In this document: positions 9,273 through 16,475 of the stretch, piece by piece | Layout of the letters: the number at the start of each line of letters is the position of its first letter | Position numbering within the stretch: position 1 is the stretch's first letter | NCBI GenBank assembly: GCA_945957395.1 | Contig: CAMFKE010000004.1 | Span: forward strand, 186,001 to 250,000 | Origin: an uncultured Opitutia bacterium | GTDB taxonomy: Bacteria > Verrucomicrobiota > Verrucomicrobiia > Opitutales > UBA953 | Reading direction: 5' to 3' | DNA: 64,000 nt | Made by a program: the position numbers and the translations under genes | Notes under the pieces: model-generated | Seen by the model: only the letters and a program-made list of their open reading frames with translations | Database searches by the model: none | Told to the model about the DNA's origin: nothing

Positions 9273-10187
9273 TCAGGACCGGCGGGCTTCGGCTTCGCGC
9301 AGATGCGCGATGAGGATGGCGCGCAGGTCGAGCGAGTCGCCGGAGAGGTCGGCCACGGGGGCGCCGAAGGCGGAGGAGATCTTTTGAGCGGCGGAGGCGT
9401 CGTCGGTGAAGTCGGGTTGGATGGCGCTCCAGCGGTCGCCTTCATGGCGCACATCCATCCAGCCGTCAGGGGCGGTGGCGGAGGCGAGGGTGAAGGGGGC
9501 GCGCCAAGTCCAGAGGCGGAACCGGGTCTGGAGGGCGTCGACATCCTCGTTGACGGTGATGCGGCCGGCGTCGAGGAAGGCGACGGAGTCGCAGAGGCGT
9601 TCGACCTCATGGATGTCGTGCGAACTGAGCAGGATGGACCAATCGCCGCCGGACATGAGGTCGAGCAGGCCGTCGATGAACTCCTCGCGGGTGAGCGGGT
9701 CGAGTCCGCCGAAGGGCTCGTCGAGCACGAGGAGCTCGGGGCGGAAGGCGAGGGCGCCGACCATGGAGGCCTTCATCTTCATGCCGCGCGAGAACTGGCC
9801 GATGGGGCGGTCGGCGGGCAAAGCGAACCTGGCGATGAGCTTTTGGCAGAAGGCGTCGTCCCAGGTCGGATACAGGGGGCGCAGGTAGTCGGTGTAACGC
9901 CCGACCGTCCAGTGGGCGGGCGGCGTGCGACCGTCGGCCACGAATCCGATTTTTTGGAACAGTGTCTGCGGGATTTTGCCGAGGGGGGCTCCGAGCACCT
10001 CGCCGTCTCCCGTTGCCGGATACAGCCCGAGGAGCGCTCCGATGAGCGAGGACTTGCCGGCGCCGTTGGCGCCGAGGAGGGCGAGCGCCCGGCCGCGGGG
10101 CAGGTCCAACGAGAGGTCGCGCACGGCGTGGACGCCGCCGGGGTGGCGCACATCGAGGTGTCGCAGGGAGAATACGGGGGCAGACAT
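9273..10187 (-). CDS. ABC transporter ATP-binding protein (YtrB-like)
   Basis: A 304-residue ATPase. The Walker A motif GANGAGKSS lies near residue 42, the signature is a variant SRGMK, and Walker B is ELLVLDEPFGG, followed by the H-loop in SSHDIHEVE. The start is set at the ATG at 10187 because the upstream in-frame ATG at 10283 would overlap the end of the regulator gene and adds an unconserved segment. The degenerate SRGMK signature is usual in the CcmA/YtrB exporter class. The C-terminal 90 residues after the nucleotide-binding domain are an accessory region typical of that class. Gene order regulator-ATPase-permease-permease points to a small inducible exporter for an antibiotic-like, lipid or peptide substrate. 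Confidence 0.88.
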   Translation of the reverse strand: MSAPVFSLRHLDVRHPGGVHAVRDLSLDLPRGRALALLGANGAGKSSLIGALLGLYPATGDGEVLGAPLGKIPQTLFQKIGFVADGRTPPAHWTVGRYTDYLRPLYPTWDDAFCQKLIARFALPADRPIGQFSRGMKMKASMVGALAFRPELLVLDEPFGGLDPLTREEFIDGLLDLMSGGDWSILLSSHDIHEVERLCDSVAFLDAGRITVNEDVDALQTRFRLWTWRAPFTLASATAPDGWMDVRHEGDRWSAIQPDFTDDASAAQKISSAFGAPVADLSGDSLDLRAILIAHLREAEARRS

Positions 10188-10261
10188 GGGGAATGGTCGA
10201 TTGGCGATGCGTGATACAGGGCGTGGCGTGCCTGCGGATGAGTCGGTGCGGTGGCGCCCCT

Positions 10262-10642
10262 CTAGGCTTCCAGCTTTTCCCATTCGCGCCGGAGCAGTTC
10301 CTCCAGCTCCTCGCGGGTGGCGCCGAGCCGTTTGGCCAGCAGAGCGAGTTCGGCGGCGGGCGGGGTCAGTTCCTTGGTCCTGCGGGAGGCGGGCGCCGCC
10401 TTGGTCGCGGCCACGCGGGTGCCCAGCCCCGGGTGCACCTCCAGCACGCCGTCGGCCACGAGGGCCGCGACGATCTTGTGGGCGGTGTTGGGGTTGATGC
10501 CGACCTCGGCGCTAAGCTTGCGCACGGAGGGGAACTCGTCGCCGGGGTTGAGCCGCCCCGTGGCCACGGCGCGGTGAACGGCGGCCACCACCTGCTCGGA
10601 AGCGGGGCGGCCGGCGACGAGGCGCGTGTCGAACGGAAGCAT
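10262..10642 (-). CDS. GntR-family transcriptional regulator, YtrA subfamily
   Basis: A 126-residue regulator when started at the ATG at 10642 (MLPFDTRL). An ATG at 10672 would add ten residues and run through the candidate operator. The winged helix-turn-helix occupies about residues 10-75 with the family core GDEFPSVRKLSAEVGINPNT, and only a short 50-residue helical tail follows. That short tail is typical of the YtrA subgroup, whose members repress ABC exporter operons and respond to cell-envelope or antibiotic stress. It is the first gene of the operon it presumably controls, and it stops 74 bp before the ATPase start. Confidence 0.88.
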   Translation of the reverse strand: MLPFDTRLVAGRPASEQVVAAVHRAVATGRLNPGDEFPSVRKLSAEVGINPNTAHKIVAALVADGVLEVHPGLGTRVAATKAAPASRRTKELTPPAAELALLAKRLGATREELEELLRREWEKLEA

Positions 10643-10649
10643 GTTTCGT

Positions 10650-10668
10650 GTACTAGTGCACCTAGTAC
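10650..10668 (-). promoter_or_regulatory. Candidate operator of the YtrA-type regulator
   Basis: A perfect inverted repeat, GTACTAG-TGCAC-CTAGTAC, lies 8 bp upstream of the chosen ATG of the GntR gene. GntR repressors bind such dyads and YtrA members are usually autoregulated, so this is the most probable operator. Its position over the start region argues for repression by blocking initiation. Binding itself is inferred. Confidence 0.6.
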
Positions 10669-10714
10669 GCATGGCGAGTTTTTTTCGCGCCCAATCCCTT
10701 GTCGGAGGTCGGTA

Positions 10715-10751
10715 TGGAAAAACAAATCCGCCCCCGGGGAGGGGGCGGATT
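10715..10751 (-). terminator. Intrinsic terminator of glgC
   Basis: Read on the minus strand, an 11-bp stem (10725-10735 with 10741-10751) with a 5-base loop is followed by TTTGTTTTT. It is 30 bp past the glgC stop. Confidence 0.85.
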
Positions 10752-10781
10752 GTCGAAGGGGAGGGCCGTTGCGCCGGGAAA

Positions 10782-12077
10782 TCAGGCGTGGGCCTTGCCG
10801 ATCTTGGTGCCGTCGGGGACGACGGCGCCCTTCTTCACGACGATGACGCCGTCGCGCACGAAGACGGCGTCGCTTTCCCACTGGTCCTCAAGGCCGAAGG
10901 GGGAGAGGAAGACATCGGCGCCGATGCGGGCGTTCTTGTCGATGATGGCGTTCTTGATGACCGAGCGGGGGCCGACGCCCACATGGGGGCGGGCGCGACG
11001 GGTGTTCTCCTTGAAGTCGGTGTCGGTCTCGAAGAAGTCGGCGCCAAGCATGACGACATTGTCGAGGGCGGTCTGCTCGCGCACGATGGAGCGAACGCCC
11101 ATGGAGCAGCGGTTGAGTTTGCAGTCGGAGAGGATGCAGCCGTCCGAGACGACGGCGCCCTTGATGTCGGCGCCGTTCACCTTGGCGGCGGGCAGCGTGC
11201 GCGCGTTGGTGTAGATGGGCTTCTCGCTGTCGAAGAAGTTGAACGGGGGAAGCGGGTCGGTGAGCGACAGGTTGCACTCCCAGAAGGAGCCGACGGTGCC
11301 GATGTCCTCCCAGTAGCCGTCGAAGAGGTAGGCGCACTGCTTGCGGTCCTTGAGCAGGGAGGGGATGACCTCCTTGCCGAAGTCGGTCATGTCGTTGGCG
11401 AGGGCTTCCTTGAGGACCTTGCCGGAGAAGACGTAGATGCCCATGGAGGCCAGGCAGTACTGGGTGGGCGTGCGGTCGGCGACGCGCTCGCGAAGGCCGT
11501 TGCCGATGACCAGGGAGGCGATGACGGCGGGGTCCTTGGGCTTTTCGACGAACTCGGTGATGCGCAGGTCGTTTTGCACGCGCATGACGCCCAGCGCGGA
11601 GACTTCGCCCTTGGGCATGGCCTTGGCGGCGATGGTCACATCGGCGCCGGTCTCGCGGTGCTGGCGGACCATGTCGTCGAGGTCCATGCGGAAGAGCTGG
11701 TCGCCGGAGAGGATGATGACGAGGGATTCGTCATCGAGGCCGAAGTGGTGCATGTTCTGGCGCACGGCGTCGGCGGTGCCCTGGTACCAGCTCTCCTTCT
11801 CCATGGTCTGCTCGGCGGAGAGGATGTCGACGAAGCCGCCGCCGAACTGGTCGAACTTGTAGGACTGCTGGATGTGCTTGTGCAGGGAGGCGGTGTTGAA
11901 CTGCGAGAGCACGAAGATGCGGTTGAAGCCCGAGTTGAGGCAGTTGCTGATCGGGATGTCGACCAGGCGGTACTTGCCGGCGAGGGGCACGGCGGGCTTG
12001 CAGCGGTCCTTGGTGAGCGGGTGAAGGCGGGTGCCTCGGCCGCCGCCCATGATGACGGAGATGACGTTGGGGGACAT
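10782..12077 (-). CDS. glgC: Glucose-1-phosphate adenylyltransferase
   Basis: A 431-residue enzyme making ADP-glucose from glucose-1-phosphate and ATP for glycogen synthesis in the cytoplasm. The nucleotidyltransferase signature MGGGRGTRLHPLTKDRCKP lies at residues 10-28, followed by YRLVDIPISNCLNSG. A left-handed beta-helix of hexapeptide type forms the C-terminal third. Length fits the family. The start is the ATG at 12077 (MSPNVISVIMGG); the longer ORF upstream adds 31 residues without family resemblance. It is a single-gene unit with its own terminator, divergent from the metallo-hydrolase gene. No other glycogen gene is in the window. Confidence 0.95.
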   Translation of the reverse strand: MSPNVISVIMGGGRGTRLHPLTKDRCKPAVPLAGKYRLVDIPISNCLNSGFNRIFVLSQFNTASLHKHIQQSYKFDQFGGGFVDILSAEQTMEKESWYQGTADAVRQNMHHFGLDDESLVIILSGDQLFRMDLDDMVRQHRETGADVTIAAKAMPKGEVSALGVMRVQNDLRITEFVEKPKDPAVIASLVIGNGLRERVADRTPTQYCLASMGIYVFSGKVLKEALANDMTDFGKEVIPSLLKDRKQCAYLFDGYWEDIGTVGSFWECNLSLTDPLPPFNFFDSEKPIYTNARTLPAAKVNGADIKGAVVSDGCILSDCKLNRCSMGVRSIVREQTALDNVVMLGADFFETDTDFKENTRRARPHVGVGPRSVIKNAIIDKNARIGADVFLSPFGLEDQWESDAVFVRDGVIVVKKGAVVPDGTKIGKAHA

Positions 12078-12260
12078 GAAGTTAGGGAGGTGGGGTGTGA
12101 AAGCGGAGAATTCGGGGCTTGCCGGAACGGCGGCGGAACATGCCCGGAGGCGCGCTCTCGGCAAGCGCATTGCCGCCGCCGCGCCGCATGATTACTTGCA
12201 TTTGCAGAGTTGTGACAAATCGTTTGCCGCACCCGCCGGGATTCTCCGGAGTGGGCGCCG

Positions 12261-13049
12261 GTGGACTTCCGATTTCACATCCTAGGCAGCAGCAGCTCGG
12301 GCAACAGCGCCCTGCTGGTGTCGCCGAACGCGCGCGTGCTCATCGACGCCGGATTTTCGGGAAAGAAGCTGGATGCGGCGTTGAAGGCGGTGGGCGAGTC
12401 GCTGGATCGCATCGACGCGGTGTTTTTCACGCACGAACACAGCGACCACGCCACGGGGCTGGCGGCGCTGGCGCGCAAGCCGGGCATCCGTCTGTACGCG
12501 AACGCGGCGACGGCGAGGGACCTGAAGGGGGCGCTGACCTGCGACGCGAACTGGCACATTTTCGAGAACGGTGCGGATTTCCATTTCCGAGACATCCGGG
12601 TGCACCCGTTTTGCATACCGCACGATGCGGCCGATCCGGTGGCGTTCCGTTTCACGCTGCACGAGAACACCTTGTTCGAGACGCGGCTGGCATGGGTGAC
12701 CGACTTGGGGCATGTGCCCGAACTGGTGCGCCGGCATGTGGCGCAGGTCGATGTGCTGGTGTTGGAATCCAACTACGACCCGGGGATGCTGGAGAGCTCG
12801 GGGCGGCCGATTTCGCTGAAACAGCGCATACGCGGGCGGCACGGGCATCTGTCGAATCCGGATGCGATGGCGTTGCTGGCCTCGTTGGACAACCCGCGTC
12901 TGAGGCGGGTGTTTCTGGGGCACCTGAGCAAGGAGTGCAACCGGGTGGAACTGGTGCGCGAGGCCCTGGAGCCGGTCGCGGCCGCCAGGCCCGGCTGCCG
13001 ATTCACCATAGTGGATCCCGCAGGCACTGCGCCCGTGGGGATGGACTGA
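12261..13049 (+). CDS. MBL-fold metallo-hydrolase, WalJ/YycJ-like
   Basis: A 262-residue protein with the metal-binding motif THEHSDH at residues 57-63, preceded by the typical LGSSSSGNS N-terminus and LIDAGFS. Later metal ligands are probably in VTDLGHV and LGHLSKECN. These are the signatures of the WalJ/YycJ group of exonuclease-like MBL proteins linked to DNA repair and cell-wall homeostasis. It starts with GTG at 12261, the only in-frame start giving the conserved N-terminus. The gene stands alone, divergent from glgC and convergent with the exporter ATPase gene. The biochemical activity is inferred from the family. Confidence 0.8.
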   Translation: MDFRFHILGSSSSGNSALLVSPNARVLIDAGFSGKKLDAALKAVGESLDRIDAVFFTHEHSDHATGLAALARKPGIRLYANAATARDLKGALTCDANWHIFENGADFHFRDIRVHPFCIPHDAADPVAFRFTLHENTLFETRLAWVTDLGHVPELVRRHVAQVDVLVLESNYDPGMLESSGRPISLKQRIRGRHGHLSNPDAMALLASLDNPRLRRVFLGHLSKECNRVELVREALEPVAAARPGCRFTIVDPAGTAPVGMD

Positions 13050-13051
13050 CG

Positions 13052-13193
13052 GGATTGCGGAACTGTGATTTCGGATTGCGGATTGTATCAGGGAAACCGT
13101 CTCAGCCCATTCACGCTGAATTCCGCTGCGAAGTGGTTTCGCAAGGTGGCTTCTTTTTGAATCCGAAATCCGCGTTTCGAAATCCGCAATCGT
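13052..13193. repeat. Heptad inverted-repeat element A
   Basis: Five contiguous 7-base units (GGATTGC, GGAACTG, TGATTTC, GGATTGC, GGATTGT) fill 13052-13086. Five units of the same kind in opposite orientation fill 13159-13193, reading on the minus strand CGATTGC, GGATTTC, GAAACGC, GGATTTC, GGATTCA. The two arms match in register. Between them is a core with nested short stems (GAAACC/GGTTTC and TCAGC/GCTGA). The element occupies the whole gap between the converging stop codons of the metallo-hydrolase and the exporter ATPase. It is one of several such elements in the window. Confidence 0.75.
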
Positions 13194-13892
13194 TCAGCCG
13201 CGCACCTCGTGGTCGGCGAGGCGGCCGTCTTCCATGTGCAGGATGCGGTCGGCCACATCCAGGATGCGGTCGTCGTGCGTGACGAGCACCACGGTGACGC
13301 CGTCGCGCTTGGCCAGATCGTGAAGGAGGGTGACCACCTCGCGGCCCGTGTGCCGGTCGAGCGCGGCGGTCGGTTCGTCGGCCAGGATGATGCGGGGCGA
13401 GCCCACGAGGGCTCGGGCGATGGCGACGCGCTGGCTTTGTCCGCCTGAAAGGTGCGTGGGCGGTTTGTGGGCGTGGGCGGCGAGGCCGACGCGCTCCAGC
13501 ATGCGAAGGGCGGTCTCGGCGGAGCTGCGCGAATCGTGACGCGAGTCGTGCGTGAGCGGCATCTGCACATTCTGCAGGACGGTCAGCGACTTGAGCAGGT
13601 GGTGCGACTGGAAGATGAAGCCGATGTTGCGCCGGATGAGCACGAGGTCGTCCTGGGTGGCGGCGGCGAGCGAGCGGCCTTCCACCACGATGTCGCCCTC
13701 CTGGATGGAGCGTTGGGCGCCGATGAGCTTGAGCAGCGTGGTCTTGCCGGAGCCGGAGGGGCCTCGGATGACCACGACTTCGCCGGGCAGGAAGTCGGCG
13801 CTCACCCCGTGCAGCACGCGGTTGGTGTTGTCGCCTTCGCTGAAGGTGTGGGAGAGGGCGCGGACGCTAACGATCGGTTTGGGGTCGCCCAT
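13194..13892 (-). CDS. devA: ABC transporter ATP-binding protein, DevA type
   Basis: A 232-residue ATPase of the LolD/MacB/DevA group. Visible motifs are Walker A GPSGSGKTT near residue 43, LSGGQSQRVAIARAL, Walker B IILADEPTAALD and the H-loop VTHD. The start is the ATG at 13892 (MGDPKPIV), 2 bp after the permease stop; a longer ORF that runs back into the permease is an out-of-frame shadow. It energises the DevC permease. Together with DevB this makes a three-component exporter that in cyanobacteria ships glycolipids; the substrate here is unknown. The final codons abut heptad element A. Confidence 0.88.
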   Translation of the reverse strand: MGDPKPIVSVRALSHTFSEGDNTNRVLHGVSADFLPGEVVVIRGPSGSGKTTLLKLIGAQRSIQEGDIVVEGRSLAAATQDDLVLIRRNIGFIFQSHHLLKSLTVLQNVQMPLTHDSRHDSRSSAETALRMLERVGLAAHAHKPPTHLSGGQSQRVAIARALVGSPRIILADEPTAALDRHTGREVVTLLHDLAKRDGVTVVLVTHDDRILDVADRILHMEDGRLADHEVRG

Positions 13893-13894
13893 GG

Positions 13895-15091
13895 TCAGAC
13901 GATGTCGGCGGGGTTGGCGTGGGCGAGCTTGTGCGTGGCGCCGAGTCCGGCGATGACGCACATGGTCATGCTCACGAGCAGCACGAGCGAGAGGTTGAAG
14001 GCGGTGTAGCCGACCGGGATGCCGGTCTGCGATTTGAGGAACGCGTACACGGGTCCGGTGAGCAACGCGCCGGGGATGAATCCGGAGATGCTCAGGATGA
14101 CCGACTCCTGGATGACGATTTTGCGGAAATAACCGTCGGCGAAGCCGATGCTCTTGAGCGTCGCGTACTCGGGCAGGTGGTCGGTCACATCGGTGTAGAG
14201 GATCTGGAAGACGACCACGGCGCCCACGATGAACGACAGCACCATGGTGGACAGGATGATGACGCCGATGGGCGTGCGGCTGTCCCAGTATTCCGTCTCC
14301 GCGGCGATGAGTTGTTCGCGCGTGTACACTTTCACATCCTTGGGCAGAAGCTCGCCGATGCGGGTCGCCACGGCCGCGGCGTCGGCGCCGGGCTTGAGCT
14401 TCACGAGGCCCATCATGATGAAATCCGGGGAGGCGCCGGGCATGGAGCGCAGGAAGGCGTCGCGACCCGCGATCACATTGCCGTCGATGCCGAGGGTCTG
14501 CCCGAGCCTGAAGGTGCCCCGCACGGACATGGCTTTCTCGTTGAGCTCGGTCCTCACGCCGTCGCCGTTGCGCGCGGCGAGAAGTTGGTCGAAGTCGCCG
14601 AAGTTGGCGTTGCTCCAGCGGTCGAAAAGCAGGGTGTTGCCGGAGGCGAGGGTGGGGCGCAGGGCCTCGATTTCCGGGTCGTTGAAGACGCGGTCGGAGG
14701 GGTCGAAGGCCATGACGAACACATCGCGCCCCTGACCCGTGCGGGGGTTTTTCAAGGGCAGCGTGCACAGCCACAGCGGCGCCACCTCGGCGACTTCCGG
14801 AAGCGCGGCGGCGCGGTGCAGGCGGTCGGCGGAGAATCCGCGCGGCACGCACAGGTATTCATATTGCGACGACACGATGGCGATGTCGCCGTCGAGCTTG
14901 CGGAACGGGCGCACGCCCTGCTCGTAAAGACCGGAATGCAGGCCGACTTGCAGCAGCATCATGAGCACGGCGAAGGCCATGCCGGCTGACGCGGCGGCGT
15001 AGCGCTTGCGCTCGGCCGTGATCTGAAGCCAGGCGAAGGGGATGCCCAGGCGCGAGAAGCGCCCGAGGAGGCGGCCGACGAATCCGATCAT
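13895..15091 (-). CDS. devC: ABC exporter permease, DevC type
   Basis: A 398-residue FtsX/MacB-like permease. A cytoplasmic N-terminus and first membrane segment (AAASAGMAFAVLMMLLQVGL, residues 33-52) are followed by a periplasmic domain of about 200 residues and then three C-terminal membrane segments (IGVIILSTMVLSFIVGAVVV, SVILSISGFIPGALLTG, FNLSLVLLVSMTMCVIAGL). The phrase HLPEYATLKSIGF is a strong DevC hallmark. Its ATG overlaps the stop of the upstream adaptor gene (ATGA), so the two are translationally coupled. Confidence 0.88.
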   Translation of the reverse strand: MIGFVGRLLGRFSRLGIPFAWLQITAERKRYAAASAGMAFAVLMMLLQVGLHSGLYEQGVRPFRKLDGDIAIVSSQYEYLCVPRGFSADRLHRAAALPEVAEVAPLWLCTLPLKNPRTGQGRDVFVMAFDPSDRVFNDPEIEALRPTLASGNTLLFDRWSNANFGDFDQLLAARNGDGVRTELNEKAMSVRGTFRLGQTLGIDGNVIAGRDAFLRSMPGASPDFIMMGLVKLKPGADAAAVATRIGELLPKDVKVYTREQLIAAETEYWDSRTPIGVIILSTMVLSFIVGAVVVFQILYTDVTDHLPEYATLKSIGFADGYFRKIVIQESVILSISGFIPGALLTGPVYAFLKSQTGIPVGYTAFNLSLVLLVSMTMCVIAGLGATHKLAHANPADIV

Positions 15092-16335
15092 GGGGCGATG
15101 CGCACGGTGACCTGGGCGCGGATGAGTCCGGCGAGCGCGCCGGGTTCGTCCACCGTGATTTCGACCGGGGCGACGCGCAGGTCCTTGAACGCCGCGGGGT
15201 TTTCCTCGGAAAGCGAGTTGGGGCCGACGAGCGAGGCCACGCGGGATACCGTGCCGGTGAGGGGCTTTTCGAGCCCCGGCACGCGGATCTCGGCCTTGCG
15301 GCCAACCGCGGTGCGGGGCAGGTCGGCGGCGGCCACTTCGGCCAGCACGATGATATGCGAAAGGTCGCCCATCTCGGCCACGCCCTCCGGCCCGACGGCC
15401 TCGCCGGGGCGGGCGTGCACGCGCAGCACGCGTCCGGCGATGGGGGCGCGCACGGAGGCCGTCGCCAGCGAGGCCTTGGCGCTTTCCACGCGGGCGCTCG
15501 CGGCGGCGAGTTCGGCTTCGGCGCGAGCGGTGTCGGCGGCGAGGCGCAGGCGCGTGTCGCTCAGGCGGCTGTCGGCGAGCTCGCGGCGGCGGCGGGCTGC
15601 GGTGAGCTCGGCGGGCAGGGTCTGGGGAAGGGCGTTGAGGTCCTGCCCGTGGGCGAGACGGGCGCGCAGCATGGCGAGGTTGTCGGCCTCTCCGGCGAGA
15701 CGCGCGTCGTAGTCCTTTAGGGCGAGCTCGCGCGCGGCCTTGGCGCGGTCGGTCTCGGCGTCGGCGGCCTTGCGAGCGTCGCCGCGCATCGTCTCGGCGG
15801 AGGCTTGGGCGGCGGCCACGCCCTTGTCGGCGCGCTCGACGAAGCTCGGGCGGGCGTCGCGCAGGCGGGAGATTTCGGCGTCCTTGGCGGCGACGGCGAG
15901 GCGCAGTTCGTTCAACTGGGCGTCGGTGAGGCGGCGGCGGTCGCCGCCGAGTTGAGCGGCGGCCAGGGCGCCTTCGGCGGCGGCGATTTCCAAGTCGGCC
16001 TCGGTGAGCGCGGCTGCGCCCGCGGCCCGGGCGGATTTGAGGGCGGCCTCGGCGGCCTTCAGGGCGGCTTCGGCCTCGGCGAGGCGGGCGCGCGCGCCGG
16101 GCAGCGAGGCGAACTCGGCCAGCGTGTCACCGGCCTTCACCTCGGCGCCCTCGTCGACGGCGAGGCGGGCGACGACCGCCGAGCCGGTTTCGGAATAGGC
16201 GGCGAGTCGGAGGACCCGGGAGGCGGGCAGGATACGCCCCTGGCAGGCCACGCCCGCGCTATCGGCGGCATGGGCGGTCAGCGGCAGCAGCGCGGCGAGA
16301 GCGAGCGCGCGGGCGTCACGGAACAGCAAATTCAT
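15088..16335 (-). CDS. devB: HlyD-family membrane fusion protein, DevB type
   Basis: A 415-residue periplasmic adaptor that bridges an inner-membrane ABC exporter and an outer-membrane channel. The start at 16335 gives a signal-peptide-like N-terminus (MNLLFRDARALALAALLPLT, cleavage probably after AHA). A lipoyl half-domain (LAVDEGAEVKAGDTLAEF) is followed by a very Ala/Glu/Arg-rich coiled coil from about residue 85 to 295. The second half-lipoyl and barrel regions follow (VRAPIAGRVLRVHARPGEAV). It is the first gene of the devBCA operon. No TolC gene is adjacent; the OMF gene at 42-44 kb could serve it. Confidence 0.85.
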   Translation of the reverse strand: MNLLFRDARALALAALLPLTAHAADSAGVACQGRILPASRVLRLAAYSETGSAVVARLAVDEGAEVKAGDTLAEFASLPGARARLAEAEAALKAAEAALKSARAAGAAALTEADLEIAAAEGALAAAQLGGDRRRLTDAQLNELRLAVAAKDAEISRLRDARPSFVERADKGVAAAQASAETMRGDARKAADAETDRAKAARELALKDYDARLAGEADNLAMLRARLAHGQDLNALPQTLPAELTAARRRRELADSRLSDTRLRLAADTARAEAELAAASARVESAKASLATASVRAPIAGRVLRVHARPGEAVGPEGVAEMGDLSHIIVLAEVAAADLPRTAVGRKAEIRVPGLEKPLTGTVSRVASLVGPNSLSEENPAAFKDLRVAPVEITVDEPGALAGLIRAQVTVRIAP

Positions 16336-16374
16336 GAGGTTGATTAAGAGAAGGCGGCGCGGGCGTGGGCAATG

Positions 16375-16409
16375 GCAGAGTGAACGGTGAACGCGGAACG
16401 GCGAAGTCG
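16375..16409 (+). repeat. Heptad array E, single arm
   Basis: Five contiguous purine-rich 7-base units (GCAGAGT, GAACGGT, GAACGCG, GAACGGC, GAAGTCG) lie in the divergent gap between devB and the ABC-F gene. No matching second arm is visible, so this is a half-element of the family seen at 13.1, 18.4, 33.4 and 36.9 kb. Confidence 0.55.
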
Positions 16410-16475
16410 GTTTGAGGGCGGCGGGGCGCACTTTTTCCTTCTGCCGGGCGCTGCGTTGCTTCTACTCGCGCGCCC

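Noticed and set aside
13194-14852. A single long ORF joining part of the DevC region to DevA
   Set aside because: Only the last 232 codons encode the ATPase. The upstream part is an Arg-rich out-of-frame reading of devC, which itself has a complete membrane-protein frame ending 2 bp before the devA ATG.
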